DNA from: Mucilaginibacter sp. SJ
Lineage (GTDB): Bacteria; Bacteroidota; Bacteroidia; Sphingobacteriales; Sphingobacteriaceae
Assembly (NCBI RefSeq): GCF_028993635.1
Contig: NZ_CP118631.1
Location: 3,596,001-3,660,000, forward strand
Reading direction: 5' to 3'
Length of the DNA: 64,000 nucleotides
The translations under genes and the position numbers were made by a program. Each line of letters opens with the position of its first letter. The first letter of the stretch is position 1. The notes beneath the pieces were generated by a model. That model did no database searches and had not been told where the DNA came from. It was given only the letters and a program-made list of their open reading frames with translations. Below are positions 27,343 to 36,976 of this stretch, piece by piece.

Positions 27343-30300
27343 ATGGACATTAGAAAAGAATTACAGAAACGCATCCTGGTTATTGACGGAGCAATGGGTA
27401 CCATGATCCAAAGGTACCAGCTCACGGAGAAAGATTTTCGTGGCGAGCGTTTTCGCGATCATCATAGCGATCTGCAGGGCAATAACGACCTGCTAAATAT
27501 TACACGCCCCGATATTATCAAAGCCATCCATGCCGAATACCTGGATGCCGGTGCGGATATCATTGAAACCAATACCTTCAGCACACAGGTAATTTCCCTT
27601 GCCGATTATCACCTGGAAGAACTGGCCTATGAACTAAGCTACGAAGGTGCACGCATTGCCCGTGAGGTAGCCGACGAATATACCCGGCGCAACCCCGAAA
27701 AGCCGCGCTTTGTTGCCGGTGCCATCGGCCCAACCAACCGTACTGCTTCCTTATCGCCAGACGTTAACGACCCCGGATATCGCGCCGTTACCTTTGATGA
27801 CCTGGCCGAGGCCTACTATGACCAGGTACGCGGTTTGGTTGACGGAGGATCGCACCTGTTGTTGGTTGAAACTATCTTTGATACACTGAATGCAAAAGCA
27901 GCCCTCTTCGCCATAAAACGTTATGAGCTGGAATGTAAAGCTGCAGGTAAGGATTTTCCTGCTTTCAGGGATTCGGGCGGTATCATGATCTCAGGAACCA
28001 TTACCGATGCTTCAGGCCGTACCCTTTCAGGACAAACGGTTGAAGCTTTCTGGAACTCGATAAGCCATGCCAACCTGCTTTCGGTAGGCTTAAATTGCGC
28101 TTTAGGTGCCAGGGAAATGCGCCCGCACCTTGCCGAGTTATCAGAAAAAGCGGGGGTATTTATCTCCGCCTATCCTAACGCAGGCTTACCCAACGAGTTT
28201 GGCCAGTACGACGAAACTCCGCATGAAACCGCTCACCAGGTTGACGATTTTATCAAAGCCGGCCTGGTTAATATTGTTGGTGGTTGTTGTGGCACTACCC
28301 CCGAGCACATCAAATGTATTGCCGATAAGGCTGCCAAATATCCGCCCCGCCCTATCCCTCAAATTGAGCAGGATATGCGCCTGAGTGGTCTGGAAGCGGT
28401 TACCATTAAACCCGAAAGCATTTTTGTAAACGTGGGCGAACGCACCAACATTACCGGTTCACCTAAGTTTTCTAAATTGATTTTGGCCGAGGATTACGAA
28501 GCTGCCCTATCTGTCGCCCTGCAACAGGTTGAAGGCGGCGCCCAGGTCATCGATATCAATATGGATGAGGGGATGATCGATTCGGAAGCGGTGATGGTGA
28601 AATTCCTGAACCTGGTTGCTTCCGAGCCCGATATCGCCAAACTGCCTATCATGATCGATTCATCCAAATGGACGGTGATTGAGGCTGGTTTAAAATGCGT
28701 ACAGGGAAAAGGCATCGTAAACTCCATCTCTTTGAAAGAAGGGGAGGAAAAATTTAAAGAACATGCCCGTAAGATCCTAAGTTATGGCGCCGCAACTGTG
28801 GTGATGGCTTTTGATGAGACTGGGCAGGCTGATTCATACGAACGCCGGATCGAGATCTGTAAACGATCATACGATATCCTGGTGAACGAGGTTGGTTTTC
28901 CACCGCAGGATATTATTTTCGATCCTAACATCCTTACCGTAGCCACCGGTTTGGAAGAACACAACAACTACGCCGTCGACTTTATTGAAGCCACCCGCTG
29001 GATCAAACAAAACCTGCCGCATGCCAAGGTGAGCGGCGGTGTGAGTAATATTTCATTCTCATTCAGGGGTAATAATACGGTACGCGAGGCCATGCACTCG
29101 GCTTTCCTGTACCACGCCATCAAAGCGGGTATGGATATGGGGATCGTAAACGCCGGGATGCTGGAAGTTTATGAGGAAATCCCTAAAAACCTGTTGGAAC
29201 TGGTGGAGGACGTACTGCTTAACCGTCGCCCGGATGCTACCGAGCGTTTGGTTGAGTTTGCCGATACCATCAAAAGTAAAGGCAAAGAAGTAGTGCGTGA
29301 CGAGGAATGGCGCAAAGGCACGGTCCAGGAGCGGCTCTCCCACTCGCTGGTAAAAGGTATTGTTGAATACCTCGACGATGATGTGGAGGAAGCCCGCCAG
29401 GCCTACAATAAGCCACTTGAGGTGATTGAAGGCCCGCTGATGGATGGCATGAACATCGTGGGCGATCTGTTCGGTGCCGGTAAAATGTTTTTACCGCAGG
29501 TAGTAAAATCGGCCCGTGTAATGAAAAAGGCTGTGGCCTATCTGCTGCCTTTTATTGAGGAAGAAAAAAAGAACAACGCCAATGCCGATCAGCGTGCCAA
29601 TGCCGGTAAGGTGTTAATGGCCACGGTTAAAGGCGATGTGCATGACATCGGCAAGAATATAGTAGGTGTGGTACTGGCTTGTAATAACTTTGAGGTGATC
29701 GATCTCGGGGTAATGGTTCCTGCTCAACGCATTATTGAGGAGGCTAAAAAGCAAAACGTTGATATCATAGGCTTGAGTGGATTGATCACCCCATCGTTGG
29801 ATGAAATGGTGCATTTTGCCAAAGAAATGGAGCGTGAGGGATTTACCATTCCGCTCATTGTTGGCGGCGCTACAACATCACGCATTCACGCTGCTGTAAA
29901 AATCGCGCCGCAATACTCAGGCGCTGCTATCCATGTATTGGATGCATCGCGCAGCGTTACCGTGTGCAGCAACCTCATGAGTAAGGATAACCGCGATGCC
30001 TACATCCAAAGCATTAAAGACGAATACGCCAAAGCCCGCGAGGCGCATGCCAATAAAAAATCAGACAAGCGCTTTGTCACTATCGAAGAGGCCCGCGCGG
30101 GAAAATTCCAGATCAGCCTGGACGGCGATGTAGCGCCCAAACCTGCTTTTACTGGAACCAAAGTGTTTGAGAATTTCCCGCTGGAAGAGTTGCTGCCTTA
30201 TATCGACTGGACGCCGTTTTTCCATACCTGGGAACTTCGCGGCAGCTATCCGAAGATCTTTGATGATAAGTTTGTAGGCGTTGAAGCTAAAAAGCTGTTT

Positions 30301-31047
30301 GACGACGCGCAGGTGCTGATGAAACGTATTGTTGACGAGAAGTTATTCACTGCTAAAGGTGTAATAGCCTTTTGGCCGGCCAATGCGGTTGGCGATGATA
30401 TCGAATTATATACCGATGAAAGTCGTACAACCGTTTTAAATCGGATCCATACCCTTCGCCAGCAGGCCGAAAAGGTGAAGAACGATCCGTATTATGCCTT
30501 GTCAGATTTTATCGCACCAAAAGAAAGCGGTGTGCCTGATTATTTCGGCGGCTTTGCGGTAACAACCGGTTTGGGTTGTGATGAATTGGTTGCTGAGTTT
30601 GAGGCTGACCATGACGACTATAACAGCATTATGACCAAAGCCCTTGCCGACCGCCTTGCCGAAGCTTTTGCCGAAAAAATGCACGAACTGGTACGTAAAG
30701 AATACTGGGGCTATGCCAAAGGCGAACAGCTAAGCAATGCCGACCTGATCAAGGAAGAGTACCAGGGCATCCGCCCCGCACCAGGCTATCCCGCCTGCCC
30801 GGACCATACCGAAAAAACTACCCTGTTTGAATTGCTAAAAGCAGAAGATAATGCACACATGCACCTTACCGAAAGCCTGGCCATGCTGCCGGCCGCTTCA
30901 GTAAGCGGTTTCTACTTCGCACATCCGCAGGCAAGATATTTTGGCTTGGGTAAAATCAGTAAGGATCAGGTGGAGGATTACGCTATCCGTAAACAAATGC
31001 CATTGGAGGATGTGGAAAGATGGTTAGGGCCGAATATTAATTATTAG
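27343..31047 (+). CDS. metH: Cobalamin-dependent methionine synthase
   Basis: The 1234-aa protein has all four modules. The homocysteine domain carries zinc ligands C252, C315 and C316. The pterin/folate domain starts near residue 360 ([10 protein letters not shown]). The cobalamin domain has H767 in DVHDIGKN plus [11 protein letters not shown] and GGATTSRIH. The C-terminal reactivation domain contains ELRGSYP and [15 protein letters not shown]. It transfers the methyl group of 5-methyl-THF to homocysteine. It is controlled by the upstream S-box, and metF, which makes its folate substrate, follows 229 bp downstream. Confidence 0.98.
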   Translation: MDIRKELQKRILVIDGAMGTMIQRYQLTEKDFRGERFRDHHSDLQGNNDLLNITRPDIIKAIHAEYLDAGADIIETNTFSTQVISLADYHLEELAYELSYEGARIAREVADEYTRRNPEKPRFVAGAIGPTNRTASLSPDVNDPGYRAVTFDDLAEAYYDQVRGLVDGGSHLLLVETIFDTLNAKAALFAIKRYELECKAAGKDFPAFRDSGGIMISGTITDASGRTLSGQTVEAFWNSISHANLLSVGLNCALGAREMRPHLAELSEKAGVFISAYPNAGLPNEFGQYDETPHETAHQVDDFIKAGLVNIVGGCCGTTPEHIKCIADKAAKYPPRPIPQIEQDMRLSGLEAVTIKPESIFVNVGERTNITGSPKFSKLILAEDYEAALSVALQQVEGGAQVIDINMDEGMIDSEAVMVKFLNLVASEPDIAKLPIMIDSSKWTVIEAGLKCVQGKGIVNSISLKEGEEKFKEHARKILSYGAATVVMAFDETGQADSYERRIEICKRSYDILVNEVGFPPQDIIFDPNILTVATGLEEHNNYAVDFIEATRWIKQNLPHAKVSGGVSNISFSFRGNNTVREAMHSAFLYHAIKAGMDMGIVNAGMLEVYEEIPKNLLELVEDVLLNRRPDATERLVEFADTIKSKGKEVVRDEEWRKGTVQERLSHSLVKGIVEYLDDDVEEARQAYNKPLEVIEGPLMDGMNIVGDLFGAGKMFLPQVVKSARVMKKAVAYLLPFIEEEKKNNANADQRANAGKVLMATVKGDVHDIGKNIVGVVLACNNFEVIDLGVMVPAQRIIEEAKKQNVDIIGLSGLITPSLDEMVHFAKEMEREGFTIPLIVGGATTSRIHAAVKIAPQYSGAAIHVLDASRSVTVCSNLMSKDNRDAYIQSIKDEYAKAREAHANKKSDKRFVTIEEARAGKFQISLDGDVAPKPAFTGTKVFENFPLEELLPYIDWTPFFHTWELRGSYPKIFDDKFVGVEAKKLFDDAQVLMKRIVDEKLFTAKGVIAFWPANAVGDDIELYTDESRTTVLNRIHTLRQQAEKVKNDPYYALSDFIAPKESGVPDYFGGFAVTTGLGCDELVAEFEADHDDYNSIMTKALADRLAEAFAEKMHELVRKEYWGYAKGEQLSNADLIKEEYQGIRPAPGYPACPDHTEKTTLFELLKAEDNAHMHLTESLAMLPAASVSGFYFAHPQARYFGLGKISKDQVEDYAIRKQMPLEDVERWLGPNINY

Positions 31048-31105
31048 CCCCCCGGCCCGTAAAGGGGGAGTAAGGGAAGAAGCGAAAAAGCGCAGGGCTT
31101 GTGCG

Positions 31106-31215
31106 ATTCCCCTCTTGAGAGGGGTGGAGGGGTGTGTTAACAAAGCGATAATAAACAGCGCATAACACACCCCTGCCAACACACAAATCCACCGCGCCCC
31201 CTCTCAAGAGGGGAA
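31106..31215. repeat. Nested inverted repeats between metH and metF
   Basis: Outer arms of 19 bp (31106-31124, beginning ATTCCCCTCTTG, and 31197-31215) are perfect complements. Inner arms GGGGTGTGTTA (31129-31139) and TAACACACCCC (31163-31173) are also perfect. The gap 31048-31276 holds nothing else except C/G-rich tracts (CCCCCC, GGGGG) near the ends. This kind of repeat is seen scattered in Bacteroidota genomes. Confidence 0.6.
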
Positions 31216-31276
31216 TTAAAAAAAGTATATTATAAAACTTAAATAAAAAATCCCCCCTTTAGGGGGTTAGGGGCAA

Positions 31277-32233
31277 ATGAAAATACCTGAACATATAGCA
31301 AACGCCAACGGCAAAACACTTTTTTCTTTTGAACTGATCCCGCCTTTAAAGGGGCAGAGCATCCAGGGCATTTATAATGCTATCGATCCGCTGATGGAGT
31401 TTAAACCTCCGTTTATTGATGTGACTACCCTGCGCGAGGATTTTATTTACAAGCAGCATCCAAGTGGTCTGCTCGAGAAACTATCGTACCGTAAGCGTCC
31501 GGGCACTATTGCCATCTGCGCGGCCATCATGAACAGGTATAAGGTTGATACCGTACCCCACCTGCTTTGCGGCGGTTTTACCAAAGACGAAACAGAGAAC
31601 GCCCTTATTGAGCTTGAGTTTTTAGGCATCGAAAACGTACTGGTATTGCGCGGTGACGCCCGCCTTGGCGATTCATCATTTGTGCCTACGCCTAACGGTC
31701 ACTGTTACGCCACAGATTTATTGCAACAGGTAGTAAACCTTAATAACGGTATCTACCTGCACGAAGATCATGGCAATACAGCCAAAACAAACTTCTGTAT
31801 AGGCGTTGCCGGTTATCCCGAAAAGCATTTTGAAGCCCCGAACCTTAAAACCGACTTTAAATACCTGAAGCAAAAGGTAGAAATGGGTGCACAGTTCATT
31901 GTAACCCAAATGTTTTTTGATATCGGTAAATACAAGGAGTTTGTAAATGGTTGCCGGGCCAATGGCATCAATGTGCCTATTATTCCGGGCCTGAAGCCGA
32001 TCACATCGTCAAAACAACTGGTTACGCTGTCAAAAACATTCCATATTGATATTCCGGAAGACCTGAGCGATGCTATCCACGCCTGCGCCACCGAAAAGGA
32101 TGTAAAAGAGGTAGGTATTGAGTGGATGATCAACCAGTGTAAAGAATTGATTGCTTTTGGCGCACCGGTACTGCACTTTTATACCATGAGCAACGCCGGA
32201 CCAACTAAACGAATTGCTGAGGCGATATTTTAG
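31277..32233 (+). CDS. metF: Methylenetetrahydrofolate reductase
   Basis: The 318-aa flavoprotein has the MetF TIM-barrel. Recognisable segments are SFELIPPLKGQS near residue 15, DVTTLRED near 48 and PHLLCGGFTKDETENALIELEFLGIENVLVLRGD (about 94-127). Others are GYPEKHFEAPN near 177 and FIVTQMFFD near 209. It reduces 5,10-methylene-THF to 5-methyl-THF, feeding the adjacent MetH. The start follows directly after a GGGGG tract of the repeat region. It is probably co-transcribed from the S-box-controlled promoter. Confidence 0.97.
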   Translation: MKIPEHIANANGKTLFSFELIPPLKGQSIQGIYNAIDPLMEFKPPFIDVTTLREDFIYKQHPSGLLEKLSYRKRPGTIAICAAIMNRYKVDTVPHLLCGGFTKDETENALIELEFLGIENVLVLRGDARLGDSSFVPTPNGHCYATDLLQQVVNLNNGIYLHEDHGNTAKTNFCIGVAGYPEKHFEAPNLKTDFKYLKQKVEMGAQFIVTQMFFDIGKYKEFVNGCRANGINVPIIPGLKPITSSKQLVTLSKTFHIDIPEDLSDAIHACATEKDVKEVGIEWMINQCKELIAFGAPVLHFYTMSNAGPTKRIAEAIF

Positions 32234-32244
32234 CCCTCTCCAAT

Positions 32245-32334
32245 ATGTCATTGAACGTAGCGTGGCAACCGCACGGAAGCACAGCCGCCCTGTATAGTGT
32301 GCGATTGCCACGTCGTACCTCCTCGCAATGACAT
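32245..32334. repeat. Palindromic repeat, second copy of the 13468-13558 family
   Basis: Outer arms ATGTCATTG (32245-32253) and CAATGACAT (32326-32334) are complementary. The inner CGTGGCAA/TTGCCACG arms also pair. The core at 32288-32308, starting CCCTGTATAG, matches 13520-13540 at 19 of 21 positions. It follows metF by 12 bp and may double as its terminator hairpin. Confidence 0.6.
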
Positions 32335-32427
32335 GTTTTTTCACAGCGTTTCCCGTATAAACCTTTGCCCTTGTTGTGAATCATAAATTAAAATATTTAC
32401 TTTTAATTATCAATCTAACACCTGCTT

Positions 32428-32985
32428 ATGGATACTTTTAGTCACATCAAGGCTGTTATCAGCATTACATTGGGCCTTAGTATTACCCACCTGCTTAAAG
32501 GTGCAGCCAAACAAATTCAGCATCCCGGCCGGGATAAACCTTATTGGGTGCATAACCTATGGACGCTTTACGTATTTATATTACTGCTGCACTTTTGGTG
32601 GTGGGAGATTAGCCTGCATGAAATTAAGCACTGGCTTTTTGCCGAGTACTTTTTCATCATCATCTACATAGTAACTTATTACAGCGTTTGTGCACTGCTG
32701 TATCCTGATGATTTGAAAGACTATCAGGGCTACAAAGATTACTTTTACTCACGCCGAAAATGGATCTTCAGCATTTTGGGAGCGAGTTACCTTCTCGATA
32801 TTATTGATACCGAAATAAAAGGGCCAAGCTATGTGCATCACTACAATATCGAATATCCTATCCGCAACATCAGCCATTTTATATTATGCATGATAGCCAT
32901 TAAGGTAGAAAACCGCAACTTTCACGCGGCATTGGTGATCGTGTTCCTTTTGTACGAGGCTTCGTATATCCTGAGATTATTTTAA
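32428..32985 (+). CDS. Polytopic membrane protein, 185 aa, unknown function
   Basis: About five hydrophobic segments are visible, with Trp- and Tyr-rich helices such as LWTLYVFILLLHFWWWEI and AEYFFIIIYIVTYYSVCALLY. No catalytic motif is recognised. It is a free-standing gene. The ATG at 32428 follows a TTTACTTTTAATTAT promoter-like AT-rich stretch. It is convergent with the 613-aa gene, 60 bp away. Confidence 0.6.
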   Translation: MDTFSHIKAVISITLGLSITHLLKGAAKQIQHPGRDKPYWVHNLWTLYVFILLLHFWWWEISLHEIKHWLFAEYFFIIIYIVTYYSVCALLYPDDLKDYQGYKDYFYSRRKWIFSILGASYLLDIIDTEIKGPSYVHHYNIEYPIRNISHFILCMIAIKVENRNFHAALVIVFLLYEASYILRLF

Positions 32986-33045
32986 CAGCTTAAATGAGAG
33001 GGCGCCGACATGCAACGGCACCCTCTTCCCCCGTTCACATGCAGG

Positions 33046-34887
33046 TTACTTGCAAAAGATAACCTGGTTCGTTTTTCCCCAGTCGTTACTTTCGCCGGTG
33101 GTTAATTTGCGATAGGTTGTCAGGGTTAGGCTATAGGCACATGAGGGCCATGCGCTAAAAGGAGGAGTTAAAACGTAAGGTGCAGGTGGTGAGGCCAGGT
33201 CGAATTTTTTAGCGTCTCCACGCGGAGTTGTGCCACTGGGCAGACCGCTGACCGTACCCGTAGCGTTTGACCATACACCCAGCGACCAGCTGGCAATCAG
33301 TTCATGATCAACTGTGTAATCGGCATGGGCGGTTCCGCTTATCGGAGTGCAGCCGCTGCCTCCGCCGGCAAAAAGCTCTTCCAGTTTAAGCAGGTTTACT
33401 TCATTCCAATTATTCACATAGATTTTGCCGATAAGCGATTGGGTGTTGAGGTTTGGCGAAGCGGGATTAGCCGGATCATCAGTAGTTTGAAATTGGATGT
33501 ATAACATTCTGCCGTTTTTCTGATCTGCCACAGGCACAGCTAAACCAGGTGTTAAACCGGCGCTGGCATCGCCGCCGCCGATGATGGTAGTTGTGTTTAA
33601 GTAAAACAACGAGCCATAAAAGCCATTATCAAGCGCGGGTTGGTCAACCCGTACCCAGCCGTTAACATCCGGGTGCAGCACATGATCCGGGATCGGGTTA
33701 GGATAATTATCTGCCGGAACGCTATCGGGCACAGAAGCAGGTTGATTGATATCGATCACTACATCCTGAAATGCGGTGGTACCATTCCAGGTGATTTGCC
33801 GGGTGGCGACTTTTAAGGCTGTAGTTTCCATCTGGGCGGTGGTTACCGGGCTGAAGTTCACGTTATCGGTAGAAAACAAAAAGCGGTAATAAAGCGGGCT
33901 GGCCGGAGCGGTGGGCACTTTCTTGGTGGCGTAGCCCCCCAGCTTAACCGAACCAAAGAAACCGTAACCTGTGCCACCCGCTCCAAATTTGCTGATGAGG
34001 GTTTTACCGCTGCCGTCGATATCAGATGTAATGCTGAAATTCCCTACCGAAGTAAACCATGGTATATCGCTGGTAATAATGCCGCCGCCTTTAACACACA
34101 GTTTTACACAGAAACAATTGTTGGCATTATGCCGGTCGTTTTGGCGGCCGCGGGTGCGGTCTTCCGCTAACAATACAGTACCTGATGAGCTTTCAACCCG
34201 GAAATAATAATCAGGTCCGGCAGGCCATTCTACATTAAGCCATGGCAATAAGGTTTTCCTAAAATTGTCGCCAGGGTATACGATAGTGAACTTGCCGTTG
34301 TTATCGGTGTAGGCGTTGCCCAAATAGTCGTCTTGCAGCAGGTCAACATCATAGGCAAAAACCTTAACGCCGGGGATTGGCTTTTGAGTTTCACAATCGT
34401 TTACATAACCGCAAACTACCCAAATGTCCAACAAGGTAAGGATGCGGCAAAACCATTTGGAATCTATTTTATAATCAAATCTTGCGTATTGGACATTTTC
34501 CGGGCTCCTTTTATACAGGGGTTGCAGTGTAGTAATGTGGAACTGTAATAACGGTTCATTTTTAGGCAGCGGGATTTTGAATGGTACATTGCCGCAATAC
34601 CAGTCCACATCAATGCTCCCGCCTTCATAGCCGGATTTAGCGCCGTCAATTTCGATGGTAAAATCACCATTTTCCTGCACATCGGCCTGGGTGATGAACA
34701 GCCGTTCCTTGGCTTTCAGCTCTTCGCCGGTTACCTGGTGAAAGGTTTGTTTGGGATCGGCTACAGCAAGCCGGGTTTCGTTTTGCAGATCGGACGGGCG
34801 ATAAACTTTTACCGATGTACCCGCAACGGGCAGTTCGCAGTCTGAACATAATAAACCGCGAAGGTTCCCTTTAATAATGTAGTTCAT
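33046..34887 (-). CDS. Cys-rich protein with transthyretin-like domains, 613 aa, no signal peptide
   Basis: Two carboxypeptidase-regulatory/transthyretin-like beta domains can be seen. The first is at about residues 1-115 (GLLCSDCELPVAGTSVKVYR). The second is at about 155-250 (GYVNDCETQKPIPGVKVFAYDVDLL, then TDNNGKFTIVYPGD). The rest is beta-rich and Gly/Pro/Asn-rich, ending in CK. At least 12 Cys are present (CSDC, WYCGN, NNCFCVKLCVKGGG). There is no signal peptide or membrane segment, odd for such domains. It is the distal gene of the minus-strand arm of the 33-39 kb locus. Function unknown; a structural or particle-associated protein is possible. Confidence 0.6.
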   Translation of the reverse strand: MNYIIKGNLRGLLCSDCELPVAGTSVKVYRPSDLQNETRLAVADPKQTFHQVTGEELKAKERLFITQADVQENGDFTIEIDGAKSGYEGGSIDVDWYCGNVPFKIPLPKNEPLLQFHITTLQPLYKRSPENVQYARFDYKIDSKWFCRILTLLDIWVVCGYVNDCETQKPIPGVKVFAYDVDLLQDDYLGNAYTDNNGKFTIVYPGDNFRKTLLPWLNVEWPAGPDYYFRVESSSGTVLLAEDRTRGRQNDRHNANNCFCVKLCVKGGGIITSDIPWFTSVGNFSITSDIDGSGKTLISKFGAGGTGYGFFGSVKLGGYATKKVPTAPASPLYYRFLFSTDNVNFSPVTTAQMETTALKVATRQITWNGTTAFQDVVIDINQPASVPDSVPADNYPNPIPDHVLHPDVNGWVRVDQPALDNGFYGSLFYLNTTTIIGGGDASAGLTPGLAVPVADQKNGRMLYIQFQTTDDPANPASPNLNTQSLIGKIYVNNWNEVNLLKLEELFAGGGSGCTPISGTAHADYTVDHELIASWSLGVWSNATGTVSGLPSGTTPRGDAKKFDLASPPAPYVLTPPFSAWPSCAYSLTLTTYRKLTTGESNDWGKTNQVIFCK

Positions 34888-34921
34888 AAGTTTTTGATTA
34901 GTATTTGTACCGGCTTACTCT

Positions 34922-35065
34922 TTAAACTGGATTTTCAGCATACTCCACCGCAAGCAGGCTGATATCCAGCTCATTTGCTGTGTCAAAGTTTGAGTAAAAC
35001 GGCTGCGCAATCAACGTTGCCAGTACGCTATTATAGCCTGTGCTTGTACGTGATATAAAAGCGTA
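34922..35065 (-). pseudogene. Possible 3' remnant of a gene
   Basis: On the minus strand 47 sense codons run from 35065 to a TAA at 34922-34924, ending in the acidic ISLLAVEYAENPV. No start codon exists in frame and a stop lies directly upstream. A different frame is open just before it, which would fit a frameshifted relic. It sits in the gap between the 613-aa and 313-aa genes. Evidence is weak and a chance ORF is possible. Confidence 0.25.
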
Positions 35066-35112
35066 TCATCAACATGAACCAAACGTAGAATTACGCTTAA
35101 AGGGAAATTCTG

Positions 35113-35150
35113 TTTAAAAAAGAAAGCGCCTTTCCGGGCGGGAAAGACGC
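35113..35150 (-). terminator. Terminator of the 313-aa gene
   Basis: On the minus strand GCGTCTTTCC pairs with GGAAAGGCGC (one mismatch) around a 5-base loop, followed by TTTCTTTTTT. It lies 23 bp past the stop codon. The 613-aa gene therefore probably has its own promoter in 34888-35110. Confidence 0.8.
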
Positions 35151-35172
35151 ATTGCAATCACATTTTAGGTTG

Positions 35173-36114
35173 TTATTGATACAGATACGTTTCAGTAAGG
35201 TGCTGCATGGCTTCCTGAAACACGAGGAATGCAGTTTCCTCATCATTTTGGTTTATTGCGTTAAGCGAAGTAGCAATATATTTATCGTACAGGCCTTTAA
35301 ATATCGCCTCTTGGTTTGGTGTCTTGTCAATAGCTTCCAGCAGCGATGCAGAAATGGTGTAATATTTCTCAACTTCCACACCACTCAACTTATCGGTTAG
35401 TATTTTATCGCGGAACGCGCGCAGTGTATTTAACTGACCTTCGGCTTCTGTGCCTAACATGGTAGTTGTAATACGGGTAAGTGCGCATGGATCATTTGAA
35501 GTCGTAACAGCGGGACAACCAGCAGTGCCCGGGCAGGGCATAGCTTGCTCCACATACATTCTCATACCATCTGATGGCTGAATAATAAGCTTATAAGGTA
35601 GATTTTCTTCCATCAGGTGCCCAAAATGATAAATAAAATCATCACAAGCAGTATTCTTTAAAAATTCGGACAATCGTACCCTACCCATGAATGATCCGCG
35701 GTTAATTTGGGTATAACCCATAACCGGATCCAGCTTTTTAAAATTAAGCACATGATTAAACAACACCTGCCAAGTTCTTTCGAGCGAAATAGTTTCGCCA
35801 GTATTGGTCATAAAACCATGCTGGTTGATAATAGAGTTGGGCAAACTGGCAGTTACGGTGTAATTACAAGGGATCAGTACCAACATTCTTGATGACGGAT
35901 CATTGGCATCTTCAAGGCCGTTCATAAACTTGATACCGGATATGTTTTCACCATTCAATACAGTTTCAACAGCTGTGCGGCTAAGCATTACCGATTTAAC
36001 TTCTGTAGGGAATTTTTGCTGAAAATTTTCGGTTAACTCTTGATAAAAGCTTTCGCTGATGAACTCGCCTACCTGATCAGGGCTGATCTGTGTAATTAGC
36101 ATTTCTTGTTTCAT
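35173..36114 (-). CDS. Unknown protein with CPGTAGCP motif and CFI-box-like tail, 313 aa
   Basis: Residues 30-85 contain VETVLNGENISGIKFMNG and LVLIPCN, which resemble the core of the divergent 162-aa protein (NTILKQDGCMGIRIYYAND...). Residues 189-201 read EQAMPCPGTAGCP, almost identical to the end of that protein. The C-terminal part (about 209-262: CALTRITTTMLG, LRAFRDKILTD, G-x-x-x-x-KYYTISASLLEAI) follows the pattern of CFI-box-CTERM domains, with the CFI degenerated to CAL. No signal peptide is present. It is divergent from the 162-aa gene with a 354-bp shared promoter region. Function unknown. Confidence 0.65.
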   Translation of the reverse strand: MKQEMLITQISPDQVGEFISESFYQELTENFQQKFPTEVKSVMLSRTAVETVLNGENISGIKFMNGLEDANDPSSRMLVLIPCNYTVTASLPNSIINQHGFMTNTGETISLERTWQVLFNHVLNFKKLDPVMGYTQINRGSFMGRVRLSEFLKNTACDDFIYHFGHLMEENLPYKLIIQPSDGMRMYVEQAMPCPGTAGCPAVTTSNDPCALTRITTTMLGTEAEGQLNTLRAFRDKILTDKLSGVEVEKYYTISASLLEAIDKTPNQEAIFKGLYDKYIATSLNAINQNDEETAFLVFQEAMQHLTETYLYQ

Positions 36115-36286
36115 AAAATTTGGTTTTAGGTTTTTGTAATATTATTATCAAAAGCAATTTAATAAACAATATCCGTATTTAGATATTATATTAAAAACTT
36201 TTTTTCATCCTGAAAAACAGGATTATTTAAGCACAAAAGACCTATATAACCAGCAATTTCATGCCACGTAAGATTACAGTTTCTGA

Positions 36287-36302
36287 TACGTAAAAATACG
36301 TA
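36287..36302. promoter_or_regulatory. Candidate operator TACGTAAAAATACGTA
   Basis: Two TACGTA palindromes are separated by AAAA, giving an overall near-symmetric 16-bp site. It lies between the divergent 313-aa and 162-aa genes, 172 bp and 167 bp from their starts. Position makes it a plausible site for the locus-encoded LuxR-type regulator. That link is inference. Confidence 0.4.
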
Positions 36303-36468
36303 TAATACGCGGGTAATAAAACGCATCTAATTTGTAATTAACTAACAACCAACAATATAAAACCAAATCAAAAACCTATCATAACCTATATGGCCGGGGC
36401 ATCTCATTGAAAGAGATACTTATTAGTATTAGTTTTATACAAAAAAATCCCTACACGCTATTATTTTT

Positions 36469-36957
36469 ATGGAAACACAAGAAAAAAGACCATCATCACC
36501 CATTACAGGAAGAGAAGGCGCACCGATTGATATCAATCTGGCCGCCGAATGGACAAAGAATCACAGGCACCGTAATCCAAAAGATATCATATCACAATTT
36601 TTCGGACAGGAAATATTAAACACCATATTAAAGCAGGATGGCTGTATGGGCATCCGTATTTATTATGCCAACGATCAAAAGCTTAATAACTGGCAAAAGT
36701 TTTGGGTTTCTGTAAGCAATTTCCTTTTATCTGTTATCGCCAATGTTAGCGGGCAGCAGCATTTTATAATCACTGGGGTAACGGCTGATGGAGAGGATCA
36801 ACTTCCAGGCAATAAATCAGCAGCGGCTAAAGAGTCTGCCAAAGGTGTTCAAACCTTCGCACTTATGACAGCCGAAAATGACAATATTGTTGGTGAACAG
36901 GCCGTGCCATGTCCTGGTACTGCTGGCTGTCCGCAAAATATTTTGACTAAAGACTAA
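36469..36957 (+). CDS. Unknown protein ending in a CPGTAGCP motif, 162 aa
   Basis: The protein has no signal peptide or membrane segment long enough to be certain. Residues 20-75 (IDINLAAEWTKNHRHR..., DIISQFFGQEILNTILKQDGCMGIRIYYAND) and a strand HFIITGVTADGEDQL form a compact domain. A low-complexity linker follows, and the last 20 residues are EQAVPCPGTAGCP plus a short tail (motif at 143-155). The same motif is in the divergent 313-aa protein. The two Cys are four residues apart in a Pro/Gly frame and could bind metal, form a disulfide or act as a processing or sorting tag. First gene of the membrane-protein/kinase/regulator unit. Confidence 0.65.
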   Translation: METQEKRPSSPITGREGAPIDINLAAEWTKNHRHRNPKDIISQFFGQEILNTILKQDGCMGIRIYYANDQKLNNWQKFWVSVSNFLLSVIANVSGQQHFIITGVTADGEDQLPGNKSAAAKESAKGVQTFALMTAENDNIVGEQAVPCPGTAGCPQNILTKD

Positions 36958-36976
36958 TATTAATTATTCTAATCAC

